A stretch of DNA of 64,000 bases from Magnolia sinica (taxonomy: Eukaryota; Streptophyta; Magnoliopsida; Magnoliales; Magnoliaceae), in NCBI RefSeq assembly GCF_029962835.1, contig NC_080573.1, positions 34,031,001 through 34,095,000 of the forward strand. The letters are read 5' to 3'. Positions 1 through 10,600 of this stretch are shown piece by piece. Position numbers and translations under genes: made by a program. Below the pieces are notes generated by a model. That model ran no database searches and was not told the DNA's origin. It saw only the letters and a program-made list of their open reading frames with translations. Position 1 is the stretch's first letter. Every line of letters starts with the position of its first letter.

Positions 1-992
1 GACATCGTGGATGGCAGGATCGGATACCGAAAATATTATTACTAAGCATCAGGGCGCCATAGATGTCCCTAGATGAAAATCTCTAAACCCGATGGTACCA
101 GAGGATGACTCCAACGTCGAGACTGAGTGGATATATGAGTGCTCGAGGGCCGAATACCAGGAGGCCGCGTCTCCCACTATGTCGTGGTCGGTTGGAAAGG
201 GATGTGGCCTTACTCGCCCTAGAGTAGGGGGCAATACTAGGCTGAGTTTAACCAGGTCGTGAATGGGTCCGCTATCGACGTGCCAGATAGGTATTGACAG
301 ATTATTGGCCAGGCAGATAGTGAGGTTTCTTATGCTCATTTGGACTGTGCGGCTAGGAGAGCAGCAGTGCCATTTAGAGTGTACTAAACCTCGATGATTA
401 TTCAGAATGAGAACTGTACTGATATATGATGAGGATTGGCATGGTTGAGTTGCATCTCACATCACATGGTCTTATTATGGCCGATCGCATTCATATCTTG
501 CATCGCATAGCCTTGGTATGGCTGATTACATTCATGTACTCATCAGCATGATCCTTGCATTCTGAGCAAGCTCGTATTGCGCACACACTTACACCGCCCT
601 TAAAGCTTTCTATAAGCTTATGCAGGATTGACTCGTGTAGGTGACGCCAGGATGCAACCATAGCCTTGTCGTAGTTGGAGCATGCAGCTGAGCTTCTGGA
701 GTTTTTATTACTTTCATTATCTTGTATTTTCTTTTTTTACGCACTGTACTCAAAGTTTTTGATCATAGTCGATTTTGTGATGGTGTTCTTGTGGTTATTA
801 TTCGTGGGTTATGCTTATGGTTATGCTTATACTAAATTAAAATCATGCTTGAAATCCTCCTTATAGGATCCCAGGATCGGAACTTGGTGTATAGATGCTG
901 CGAGCCGCGAATGGGGTACTATGGAGGCTGTCAGCACCGGATTCGGCGATCAGAAATTTTGTGAGCCCGATTTCTGAGTTTGGGGCATGACA
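1..992 (+). mobile_element. 3' part of a giant LTR (start outside the window)
   Basis: The last ~400 bases match the 3' end of the LTR that finishes at 60,437 and, reversed, the LTR end at 52,779. Shared blocks include a GATCCCAGGATCGGAAC stretch, an ACCGGATTC stretch and the terminal GGGGCATGACA. Two complete relatives in this window are 4.4-5.4 kb long, begin TGTAAGACCC or similar and carry 5-bp target duplications, so this is probably the tail of the same LTR type. No coding sequence is visible. Whether it is a solo LTR or a 3' LTR cannot be decided here. A Ty3/gypsy origin is an inference from the TGTAAC/TGTCACGCCCC-type termini. Confidence 0.75.
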
Positions 993-2987
993 AAGGGTTA
1001 TGGATATGACAATCTATATAATACGACCCAGTGTGTATGACAACCACGACCCTGTCATGTGATCGTGGTTAACATGCACATTGGATTGTAGTTTTTATCC
1101 ACATTGGATCGTGAATAAAACGTGAGAACCACAATCCATATGACACTAAAACCACGACCCATACAACATGAGAACCACGACCCATATAACACCAGAATCA
1201 CGATCCATATACTTATTATAATACCATGAATAACAATATACTTGTTAAATTTGTCATGGTTCACAGTTGTAATGGATCGTGGTTCTCGTCAATGGTGGAT
1301 CGTATTCGACAACCATGACTATATGAGGAACACGACCCATACAACATGGAAACCACTCCAGGTGTCATGATAACCATGACCTGTTGTTAAGTTCAACAAC
1401 CATTGTGGATGACAACCACGACCCATACAACTCGCAGAATCTTACGCAACACAACCACAATCAAGGCAATGTGACAAGCACGATCCATAAAACATGGCAA
1501 CTACAACCCATATAACATTACAATCACGACAATATAACATGGAAACATCAACCCTTATAACATTACAGCCACAACCCTTATAACACAGTAACTGCCAGAA
1601 GAGAAGCTCAGTGATGCATAAGACTCTGCTACTTTCTTCCACTTAAGTTTACAATATAATAAGAAAACACGATCCTTATAACCACTTTAACGGGTCGTGG
1701 TTGCCATGACATGAGAATCGGAGTTGCCATGACGTATTGATTGTGGTTTCCATGACATATGGATCGTGTTTCTCTTAGGGCTGTGGTTGTCAACGACAAT
1801 CCAACATGGATGACAAACATGAACTATTACATATATGAACCACAAAAATATTAACATGATAATAACGACCAATATTAAGACAACCAGCGATCCAGTTGTT
1901 CTTTTTGCAAATCTCTCAAACGACATCTATATATATAGCTCATAAGATAATTTATCAACCACACCTCTCTATAAATATGACGGTGGGTAGAAAACTCTCC
2001 ACCCCTTTAGAGGGAGAGAGAGAATAACCTTGTTGTGTTATATGGGTTGTATTTGCCATGTTATATAAATCGTGTTTGTCATGTTGCCTGGATCGTTATT
2101 GTTGTTTCAATGTGTATGGTAGGGCATGGATTATGTACGCCATGGACGAAACACATAAGACCGAGCTGTCCATGAGCCATGTCGTGTATATAATCTATGG
2201 TTGTCTGGTTACATGGGCCGTGATTGTGACAGTATATGGATCATGGCTTGAAAGCTGTTACGGATCGTCGTTCTCGTGTTACATGAGTTGTGGTTTTCAT
2301 GCTTAGGGGTCGTGGTACTGCACTCACTTCCATGACTTCCTATAATATACATATATTATGCAGGCTTTTCAGGGGACCGGATTAGGGTCGTGGTTATAAA
2401 CCACAAACCAACATGCGTGACAACCATGATCCAACATGGACAATAACCATGATCTAACATGCATGTGAACCACGGGATCAGATCACATGATAGTTTCATG
2501 GTTATCATAGAGACTGTATCGTTCTTGTTATGGACCGTGGTTTTCGTTTTAGCTGGGTCGTAGTTATGATGTTAGACAGATTGTGGTTGTAAGATGATAT
2601 GTGTCATGGTTCTAATATTACAGGGGTAGTGGTTGTCACGATATATGGATCGTGTTTGGCATCCATGTTCAACCACACATACAACAATGATCCATTGTGC
2701 ATGTCACCCAATGTGGCTGACAGCCACGAGCCCAAGTGTAATACAAATTCGAATTGTTCAAGGACAATTATGACCCATCTCGTTCACCAACCCATTATAG
2801 ATGATATTAAAAAGAAAAAACATCAAATACATCAATCCATTCATCATTCAACATCAAATCAATATTTGGCTTTCTTCACTAGTCTACCTGATGCCTCTTA
2901 TTCTTATTTTTTTACGAACACGGCATCATCTGCTCTTGTCTGCTGCAGACAGTCATATGCAATTCTCTTTCTAAATTTTGGAATTTC

Positions 2988-5049
2988 GAAAAGGCCAAGC
3001 TATATGTCCTAGAGGGGGTGAATAGGACAATGCCAAATAAAAACTTATAACAGCGGAATAATAAAGAAAATGATAGCCAAATTAAATAATAATGCAAGAA
3101 AGAAAAACAACCTCAAAATTCAGATCTTGAGAGGTTGATACAAACGTTATTCTAAGGACAACCTTACACCAAAACAGAGTTTATGGTAGGACAACCTTAT
3201 TTCTAGAAAGGTCTTTGTATCAAGTCTCAAATCGAAGAGGAATACAAAAACAAATATGAACTGAATTGAAATAACTTGTAATTAAAGATGTATTGTTCTA
3301 GGGACAGCCATACACCATAAAAATGGCAGGGCAACCTTGCTGGAACAACTTTCAAAATGAAATTGAAAAACAAGCTTATAAAGGAATAGCAGAAAGTAAA
3401 TTCTAAGCTATTACAACATTCTCACAAAGCTTGAAATAATTACAACATTCACCACCATACATACATCCCACAAAAAGAATAAAAACAATTAAAAGAATAA
3501 ATCAATCAACCACAACTCAAAGGATTTATAGTGGTTCGCCTGTGTGTTCACCAACTGTTATCCAACAGCCACACAAAAAGCTACTCCACTCCTAATATCC
3601 TCACACAGGGGATATTAGCGTTTACTAACAAATAGGTTTTCCCAGGTTCACCCAAAACCCTTACAATTGTGTCTTTGTATGTGGGCTTACACAATTAAAA
3701 AACCCCACTTCTGAGTTTTCCTGGCTTTCCTCAGATAACCAAAATAACAAGATTTTTCTGGCAAATCTTGAAAGAAACCAAAATAATAGAAAGGAATTTA
3801 CAATATGTAAAATACCTGAATATCTCCTTCGTTGTAGCAGCCCGGTAGAACCAAATCAAAGTAGATGATTGAATGTCCAAGTTCAATGTCCAGTACTCGA
3901 TTACAATGGTTCTAATTCTAATAGATTTTAAATTAAACCAAACAGGGCTTGCCTTAATTGATTTTGATTCCAAAGAAAGGGAATAACAATTCCTCTTTTC
4001 AAATCAGATTGGAATAACAGAAACAAAATCAATTAAAATAAAGCTAAGGAAAGAAGATATTAAATAAGCACACTTAGCTTAGATGGAGCACAAAATTATC
4101 TCTCAGAAGTTCGACGAAGATTGGCGTGAATACTTTAATTAAATCGATGATTTCTTCTGAGATTCGTGCACTATTTATAGGTGAAAAGATCAGGTCTTCG
4201 ATGTCTAGAGTGCTCTTCGACTAGTCGAAGCCATAAAATATTTGAAAGATTAGGCGGGATAAGCGCAGATCGTTCTACGAGTCGTAGCCCTCCTACGATC
4301 GGTCGTAGGTCACCTACGATCGTAGGTTTCCTTCGGCCCAGTCGTAGGTCCGAATATCTTATTTGGACTTCGAGTCGTAGATTCTACGATTGGTCGAAGA
4401 TGCGTCGACACTGTTCCTACGATCGGTCGAGCATTCCCAGGACTAGTCGAAGGCTAGCAGATTTTATCCTAATATGTAACAAACTTACGATTGATCGAGG
4501 AATTTCTTAGATCGGTCGAAGCAAGTCTAGGACTAGTCGAAGAAGCCCTAGGACTAGTCGAAGAAACAGACCAATCACATGTAAAATAACATTCGACTTA
4601 TGTATCCGAAATGACCTACTTGTAAGGTCATCCTATGGTCAAACAAACCTCAATCATGAAGTATGGACATTGAAACAAGAGACCATGAAGAATGAGCCTT
4701 GAAGTCTTGATGTAGACTAAACCTTGAAGTAGCTCAATCATGAAAGTGGCTTGAGTTTCAGCTTGAGTCTTGAGTTCAGCTTGACTTTCAACTTGAGTCT
4801 TGAGTTCAGCTTGAGTCTTGCCTTGTACTTTCTTTTTCTTTTCGGCTTGAGTCTTGTGAGCAGTTCTTGCATTCAAGAGTCTTGTCTTGTGATCTGTTCT
4901 TTCATTCAAGATCCCGAGTCTTGTACTTGAGAGCTTTGCTTGATGTGAGCTTAGTTTATTCATGAAGTCATGAATGTTGATCCTTGAGAGAGCTTCACTT
5001 AAGCAGGTTATATATAACATAACAGAGATTTTGGCACCACAAATTTGAC
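2988..5049 (-). mobile_element. Solo LTR (family ending CCTATTCACCCCCTCTAGGAC), inserted in the Ulp1 gene
   Basis: Read on the minus strand this segment matches the LTR at 17,340-19,020. It has the same order of parts: a TCAAATTTGTG start region, an array of TCGACTAGTCGA dyads, a purine-rich stretch, an AACCACTATAA block, two GGTTGTCCT blocks and the end CCTATTCACCCCCTCTAGGAC. It is flanked on both sides by the same 34-bp sequence (2,954-2,987 and 5,050-5,083), which is the 3' end of the Ulp1 reading frame. That is far longer than the 4-6 bp duplication usual for LTR elements. Exact LTR ends are uncertain by ~20 bp. No coding domain is present. Confidence 0.75.
4190..4575. repeat. Array of TCGACTAGTCGA-type dyads inside an LTR
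   Basis: Short palindrome-like units such as GACTAGTCGAAG and CTACGATCGGTCG repeat many times with irregular spacing. The equivalent position in the LTR at 17,340-19,020 (about 17,700-18,060) carries the same kind of units, and a diverged version with GATGGCATC as core is at 43,140-43,960. Position in the LTR suggests upstream U3 DNA, but no function is shown. The spacing is too irregular for CRISPR, and the host is a plant. Confidence 0.7.
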
Positions 5050-5179
5050 CATATGCAATTCTCTTTCTAAATTTTGGAATTTCCTCCTACAAAATCAGAA
5101 CGAACTAATATTAAAACAAAGTACAAAGTAATCAAGATTGAATATAGATGAATAAATATATACTTACAAGCGTAAAGTC

Positions 5180-6190
5180 AATTGCACTCATACTGCACAA
5201 GAAGTCTATATATTTCAGCATTAATACACCATAATCATCTGAGTTACGGATGGCTTCACATTCCATGGGTTCTCCCACCTAACTAATCCGCCATCAAGAA
5301 CATGGAATAACCACCTTAGTCCGTCCGTTACCTGTGCGACGACCAGCTCATTTTTCTCTTCCAATTCGGTACTCAAGCTATCGTATAAAGTGTCCTCTTT
5401 TTTCCTCGGATAAACAGTAGTCATCAACCAGTGTTGCCCCCTCGCATTAAGAGGGATGTACACCTATGAAGCACAAGAAATACGACAATAGTCAAAGCAT
5501 GGCCTTTCCAAAAATGGATCTAATCATTTAAGTCCATGTACATGTGCAAGAAACTAAGATCTTACTACATCATCCTTCCATAGAGGTTTCGATTTACAGC
5601 CAACTATTTGTATAAGCACTTCACTAAACCTTTTAGGCTTCATGGTCCCACAATCCTTATGGTTCCCAGTGCCATAAGTTCGCAGTAGGTCAAGTTGATG
5701 TTCCATGTATTGCTATTGATATATTGAATATTGTTAGAAACATAAATGATTAATGACGTTTTAAAGATAACTATGGTCCTCAAATTCACATTACCATAAG
5801 TAGTGACAAGAGAAATACGCGGTCCTATCTACCTCATGGTCGATCGTCCTGACGCGCTGATACGTATCTTAAGTATAGGTTTATGGCCTACGTAATAAGG
5901 AAAATGTGTGATGTAACTATAATATTCATACATTAATATGAAACAATGAAGGAGAAATGATAGAAACTTACCTCAAAGTCGACCCATGAATTTATGTCAT
6001 AGACGCTTTTCAACCAGATGAGTGAACCTGACTCTCTGACAACTCTCATCTCGTCCTCTTCGGCATCGGTTAGAGCTCGGTGGGGTTCACTGAGCCCCTG
6101 ACGAGTCTCTTTTACAGTTAGAGCTCTGTCGAGATCCGCTGTATCGCGACGTGGTCTCCCTTCCTCACTATGTTGCGGGGTAACGATGTT
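5180..6190 (-). pseudogene. Ulp1-like C48 cysteine protease domain, inactivated
   Basis: Exon-like pieces at 5,980-6,190, 5,560-5,720 and 5,180-5,463 make up the domain. The last begins YIPLNARGQHW and continues to LYDSLSTE, which match the His and Asp of the Ulp1 triad. Where the family has a D-C-G active-site cysteine, a one-base frame shift is needed and the sequence then reads DDYGVLMLKYID, with Tyr in place of Cys. The frame ends in RKFQNLEREL-type residues at the 34-bp repeat that flanks the LTR insertion. In the Ulp1 family this enzyme cleaves SUMO-type conjugates; this copy should not be active. Confidence 0.75.
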
Positions 6191-6282
6191 GAGCTGTAAT
6201 AAAATGACATATTATTTATGGAGTTCATAATATAATGTCTAATTTAAACCACGATCCAAATGTAATTTCACGTACAATTGTC

Positions 6283-7570
6283 TTATTAACTTTATCCTTT
6301 AGCAGGTTCATCTCCTACTTCATTTGCTCCCGTAGCACAGCATTCTCATCTTTAAGATGGGTCATCCTAGCTTCAAAACTAGAGAGCTGGCTGATCCCAG
6401 CCTCGACATTGGAGCTATTGACCTGTTATAAAATCATATTTTAGAAGACATTACATACATAATGACTTGTTAACTATTAAACCAAAGACAAATCACGTAC
6501 ATATTTTGTATGTATATCCTATCTCGTCCACTTTGGGTCGTGCGCCAACCACGACCGTGGTGGATGATAGCCACAACCAATCATACATGATAACAACGAT
6601 CCAACATTGACATTAACCATGATCCAAGGTGGAACATAACAACAACCAAATTTCCATTTCATATACCTTTATTGCTTCTACCTCCTCTCTAAGCTGCGTC
6701 ATCTCCTCATTCAAGTAAGCATTCTCATACTTGAGAGGACTCGTTGAATGGGCAAGGGCATGTAACAGCGACCCTCACTGGATCATAACCACGACTAAAA
6801 ATGGAACACAACAATGACGAAATATGAAAAGGGAAAATTTCAATTTTATATACCTTTATTCCTTATATTTCCTCCCCAAGCTACCTCATCTGCTCCAGCA
6901 GTGAAGCATTCTCTATAATCAGAGGGCTGGTCAAAGGAACTTTGTCCTGTACTAAAATCATATATCAGAAATGGTTATTATGGCCAATGGAGCCTGGTTG
7001 TCATCCATAGTGGTTCTTGCTTCACATCCATAGAGGTTCGTGGATGTTAACCACGATCCACTATGTATGATAATCACAATCTACATTGGATGAGAATAAC
7101 GATCATGACGGATGATAATAACAATCCACACTGAATGATAATCACGATCCACATTTCCTAAAAACCATGACCCTTGTCTAGATAGAAGACTATCATGTTA
7201 TATCGATCGCGACTCATTCACGATCCAGTGATGCATGTCAACCATGACCCCTGGTGTATGATAACAACGATTCAAGATAGATTCAACTTCATATACCTTC
7301 ATTGCCTGGATCTCCTCTCTGAGTTGCTTCACCTGCTCCTGCAGTGAAGAATTGATCTCCTCTCTAAGTTACTTCACCTGCTTCTGCAGTGAAGCATTGA
7401 TCTCCTCTCTGAGTTGCTTCACCTGATCCTGCAGTGAAGCATTGATCTCCTCTCTATGCTGCTTCACCTTCTCCTGTAATGAAGTATTGATCTCCTATCT
7501 ATGTTGCTTCACCTGCTCATGCAGTGAAGCATTTTCTCCTCTGAGAGGGCTGATCAAAGAGACAATGTCC
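6283..7570 (-). pseudogene. Array of duplicated coiled-coil exons
   Basis: At least four related exons occur: 7,305-7,570, 6,858-6,955, about 6,668-6,770 and 6,283-6,428. The first two open with a similar acceptor (TTTTATTATAG / TTTTAGTACAG) and GACAWWGT. Several end at an AAAG or GAAG followed by GTATAT. Each encodes a heptad-like SLxEQVKQLREEI segment. In the 7,305-7,570 exon this 15-residue unit (45 bp) is repeated five times in tandem. Each exon except the one at 6,668-6,770 has at least one in-frame TAG, usually at a former Lys or Arg codon. The introns between them consist of the 23-bp motif. This looks like serial exon duplication inside one gene. Confidence 0.7.
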
Positions 7571-8109
7571 TATAATAAAATCACTATTATAATGTATTTC
7601 AATATGTCTTTCTATAAGGAACCCAACCATGATATCATGTATGTGAACCATGACACACTGTGGATGACAACAACAATGAACTAAGTGTCATGGTTATTAC
7701 GAACAGTGGATCGTGTTTATCAACTGTATTGGGTCATGGTTGAAATAGATGTGGGTGACAGCTATGATCAAGAATAGGATCGTGGTTATTATGACCAATG
7801 GGGCGTGATTGTCATCTATGTTAGGTCGTGGTTCAACCACACGAACCATTGTGGATGAAAACCACAATCCACTATGTATGATAACAACGATCCATATTTC
7901 ATTTAAACCATGAACCACGTTACACGGAAACCACGACCCTAGGCCATCAATGTTGGGTCAAGGACCCTAGGTGCATGAAAACAATGACCCTTCCTGTATG
8001 ATAACAACGATCCTGTGTAGATGACCACGATCTATTTTTTATTTTCCTTCACAGTGAGCTATTAACAAATAGGCTAGATAAAGCAAGGCGATTTCACGTA
8101 CATGTTTTG

Positions 8110-8535
8110 TATTAATATCATCTCTCATCAATGTCACTTCTCGTAAAGAAGCATAATCCTCCTTGAGGTGCTTTATTTCTACCCTAAACTCATCAATCCA
8201 CTTCAATTCACCCTTTATTCCTTGCACTTCAGTGGCAAGGAAATCAATTCGCTTATTAAATTTCCTTATTGCGAATCTTGTTTTGTTATTATCTTTCAAT
8301 ACATTCTCAAGATGGGCAGATTTCCTATCAAGCTCAATTGTATTTTTCATTTCCAAGAGGGAGACTGTAAGATCAGCCTCAACTTTATTTCTTACGTCAT
8401 CCTCCGTTGTCTCTGCCGTGGGTGCTGACCACAGAGCCTTGTCCTTTGTATGAATGTCATCGTCAGTTATACTCCTAACAACCTCACTCTCTGCTTCTTC
8501 GACCGTTGGTTGAAGCTCTGGAGCTAGCACCACCT
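8110..8535 (-). pseudogene. Acidic/coiled-coil exon of the DUF1985-Ulp1 gene
   Basis: This is an open frame of about 140 residues running from VVLAPELQPTVEE to RDDINTKH. It starts at a CTTGTAG acceptor and is followed by a GTACGT donor. The first third is rich in Glu and Asp; the rest is Lys/Glu/Leu-rich with heptad spacing and is predicted to form a coiled coil. No catalytic motif is present. It lies between the linker exons and the duplicated coiled-coil exons and is the best-preserved part of the gene. Confidence 0.6.
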
Positions 8536-9189
8536 ACAAGAGCAAAATTGATTTATTACTTATAAACATACTGCATGATTCAAATTAGACTACTAATTGA
8601 ATAAATCTTACCGGCATAGCTGTGAAGATGACGTATATGGTTTCATATCTGCCTATTTTCTTCGGACCCCAATTTAGTATTCGAGGAATCCTTGTAAGCA
8701 GTCTTCTAACGGCCCACCTACGGTCATAAGTGAGTTGAGGGAACTGTTTGTAGGCCCAAATCTATTTAAGAACAATTATCATGCATTACATATTGGTTGA
8801 CATGTATGGAGGAAAAAGGGAAAATTTTGAACTCAAAGTATGAATCAGGACAAGAATAACGTACTTTAGGGCAAACGCGCATATGCATATGTTGTATAAT
8901 TTGGGGTACTGGCCAGTCACCATTTCCCCCTGAATAATGCCAGATGTAGCGTTAACCCCATTCTTCAAATATTCATACCCCACACTGCCCTAGGGGTAGT
9001 TATTAAAATAGTCCAAGTTATCAACCATGTCGATAAACGTATTAACATAATTATTCTTTTGCGGAGATCCAACTAATAGACTCTCAACACAAATTATTAG
9101 AGTTAGTTTCACAGCATCCATATGTTCTTCTTTATCAGCGAGTGACCGATAGACATCTTTCAATACTTGTCTACTTACGCCACCTGCAC

Positions 9190-9580
9190 TTAGGTAGTCT
9201 CCTTAATGCCTTTTCCTGCCTCTGCTTTTCCGGCCTCGGCATGACCGCCACCATCTATCCTAAGTGGTCCAAACTTAAAACCCATTATTAGCGCAAAATT
9301 GAGCTCTGTAAATTTTATCTTGGTGCCCTGAACATCGAATTTCAGATCACCAACATACCTTTGCATCAGACAATGTATGATTTGAGACTGTGCCATCCAC
9401 TCGGCCAGTGGAAAGTGAAGCAGAAATCCAAAATAGCTATCTTTAAATAGTTTCTTTCTATTAGGTTTCTTCTCCATATCTTCAACTAAGACTTTCAGAA
9501 AACTGACGGAACACTTGGGAGAGACCCGTGCCTTTTCAAAGTCTAAGCATGTGGTCATGATTGGCTTGTTTCGACCTGCA
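9190..9580 (-). pseudogene. DUF1985 domain exon
   Basis: An open frame from a TGAAATGCAG acceptor encodes about 120 residues. It contains KKLFKDSYFGFLLHFP, then SQIIHCLMQRYV, then a KFDVQGTKIKFTELNFALIMGFKFG block. These match the DUF1985 pattern of a K-x-LFK-x-x-x-FG stretch, a helical stretch, and a hydrophobic F-x-x-x-E-F-x-L-I-T-G-L-x-x-G motif. The domain is known mainly from plant transposon-associated genes that also carry Ulp1. A Gly/Ala/Glu-rich tail follows before the frame closes. Confidence 0.75.
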
Positions 9581-9714
9581 TTTCAATAAGGTCGTGGATT
9601 GTTAATCAATAATAAGATGGTCATGCAAAATCTAACATGGGTCGTAATTATACTACACAGTGGATCGGGGTTGTAATCCACGAAGGGTCGTATTTATCAC
9701 AAGTTCTAAAGAAA

Positions 9715-10290
9715 CATGGTTATCATGCTACACGGTTCGTTGTTGTCATCTATGATGGATCGTGGTTGTCATCTGTGTTGGGTCGTGATTGACAGTTGTG
9801 CTACATGGTTCGCTGATGTCATCTATGTGCCTGTCAACAACTATCCATTAGGCAAACTAACCATGATCGTAACAATGATCATGGTTGTCATGGCATACAG
9901 ATCGTTGTTGTCATCTACATTGAATCGTGGTTCATAGCCACAACCCACATAACATGTGATCCACGATCTACTTTGTTTGTCAACCATGATCCATTATGCA
10001 ACAAACCATGATCACGACCATGATCATGGTTGTCATGCCATACATATCATTGATGTCATTTATATTGAGTCGTGGTTCACAGCCATGACTCACATTACAT
10101 GTGGGCCACGATACACTGACCCTGTCAACTATGAACCATTCGTCATATCAACACCGATCATAACAATGATCGTGATTGTCATGCTATACATATCGTTATA
10201 GTCATATACATTGGGTCGTGGTTCATAGCTATGACCCACATAACATAATAACCACCATACACTGTTCCTGTCAACCATTACCTTACTTTG
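9715..10290. repeat. 145-bp higher-order tandem repeat built from the 23-bp motif
   Basis: The block AYGATCATGGTTGTCATG followed by a CATACAGATCG-type run recurs near 9,883, 10,028 and 10,174, spaced 145-146 bp apart, with an earlier less regular copy near 9,718. Each period contains several direct and inverted 23-bp motifs. This shows that the short motif has been amplified at a second level. Confidence 0.65.
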
Positions 10291-10459
10291 CCATTTATAT
10301 TGACTGAGATGCACTGAACTTGTAGTGTACTCATTGAGTGACAATGGAGGGGCCGAGTGAAGAAGATTCAAAACTGGTAAAAAAATAAGGTTAGAGATAA
10401 AGAGTGAAGGGGTCCTAGATAAGAAGTTTCAATATATATTCGGTGTTCCGTACGGGGAC

Positions 10460-10600
10460 AAGCGGTTGATGTTCTGCATTTAGAATCGTAAGCGTCCGTA
10501 AAAGAGTCCGTTGATGTTCTGCATTTGGAATCGTAAGTGTCTGTAAAAGCATATGCTGATGTTCTGCATTTGGAATTATAAGCATCCATAAAAGCGTCTG
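10460..10600 (-). repeat. 45-bp minisatellite (three copies)
   Basis: Three copies of a 45-bp unit containing GTTGATGTTCTGCATTTGGA follow one another, and one degenerate copy is near 10,921. In the minus frame each unit translates to 15 residues with the core DSKCRTST, so the period keeps frame. I do not recognise the peptide. It may be intronic between a putative first exon near 10,671 and the DUF1985 exon. Confidence 0.65.

Larger units (their letters stand above)
5095..9580 (-). pseudogene. Decayed DUF1985 / coiled-coil / Ulp1-protease gene of transposon type
   Basis: Minus-strand pieces occur in the order known for plant DUF1985-Ulp1 (C48 peptidase) genes, which are often carried by Mutator-like elements: DUF1985 (9,190-9,580), linker exons (8,786-9,110; 8,615-8,761), an acidic coiled coil (8,110-8,535), an array of coiled-coil exons (6,283-7,570) and the Ulp1 domain (5,180-6,190). 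Plausible splice sites remain at several edges, such as a TTGTAG acceptor at 8,536 and GTATAT or GTACGT donors. In-frame stops, a frameshift and loss of the catalytic cysteine make it non-functional. A first exon starting at an ATG near 10,671 is possible but unproven. No MULE transposase or terminal inverted repeat was found. Confidence 0.75.

Noticed and set aside
1055..2306. Small ORFs on both strands with His/Asn/Val-rich peptides
   Set aside because: They are read-throughs of the 23-bp motif and change identity with each frame.
4190..4575. Regular dyads resembling a CRISPR array
   Set aside because: Spacing is irregular, units are degenerate, the array sits in a plant LTR and recurs at 17,700-18,060 in another copy of that LTR.
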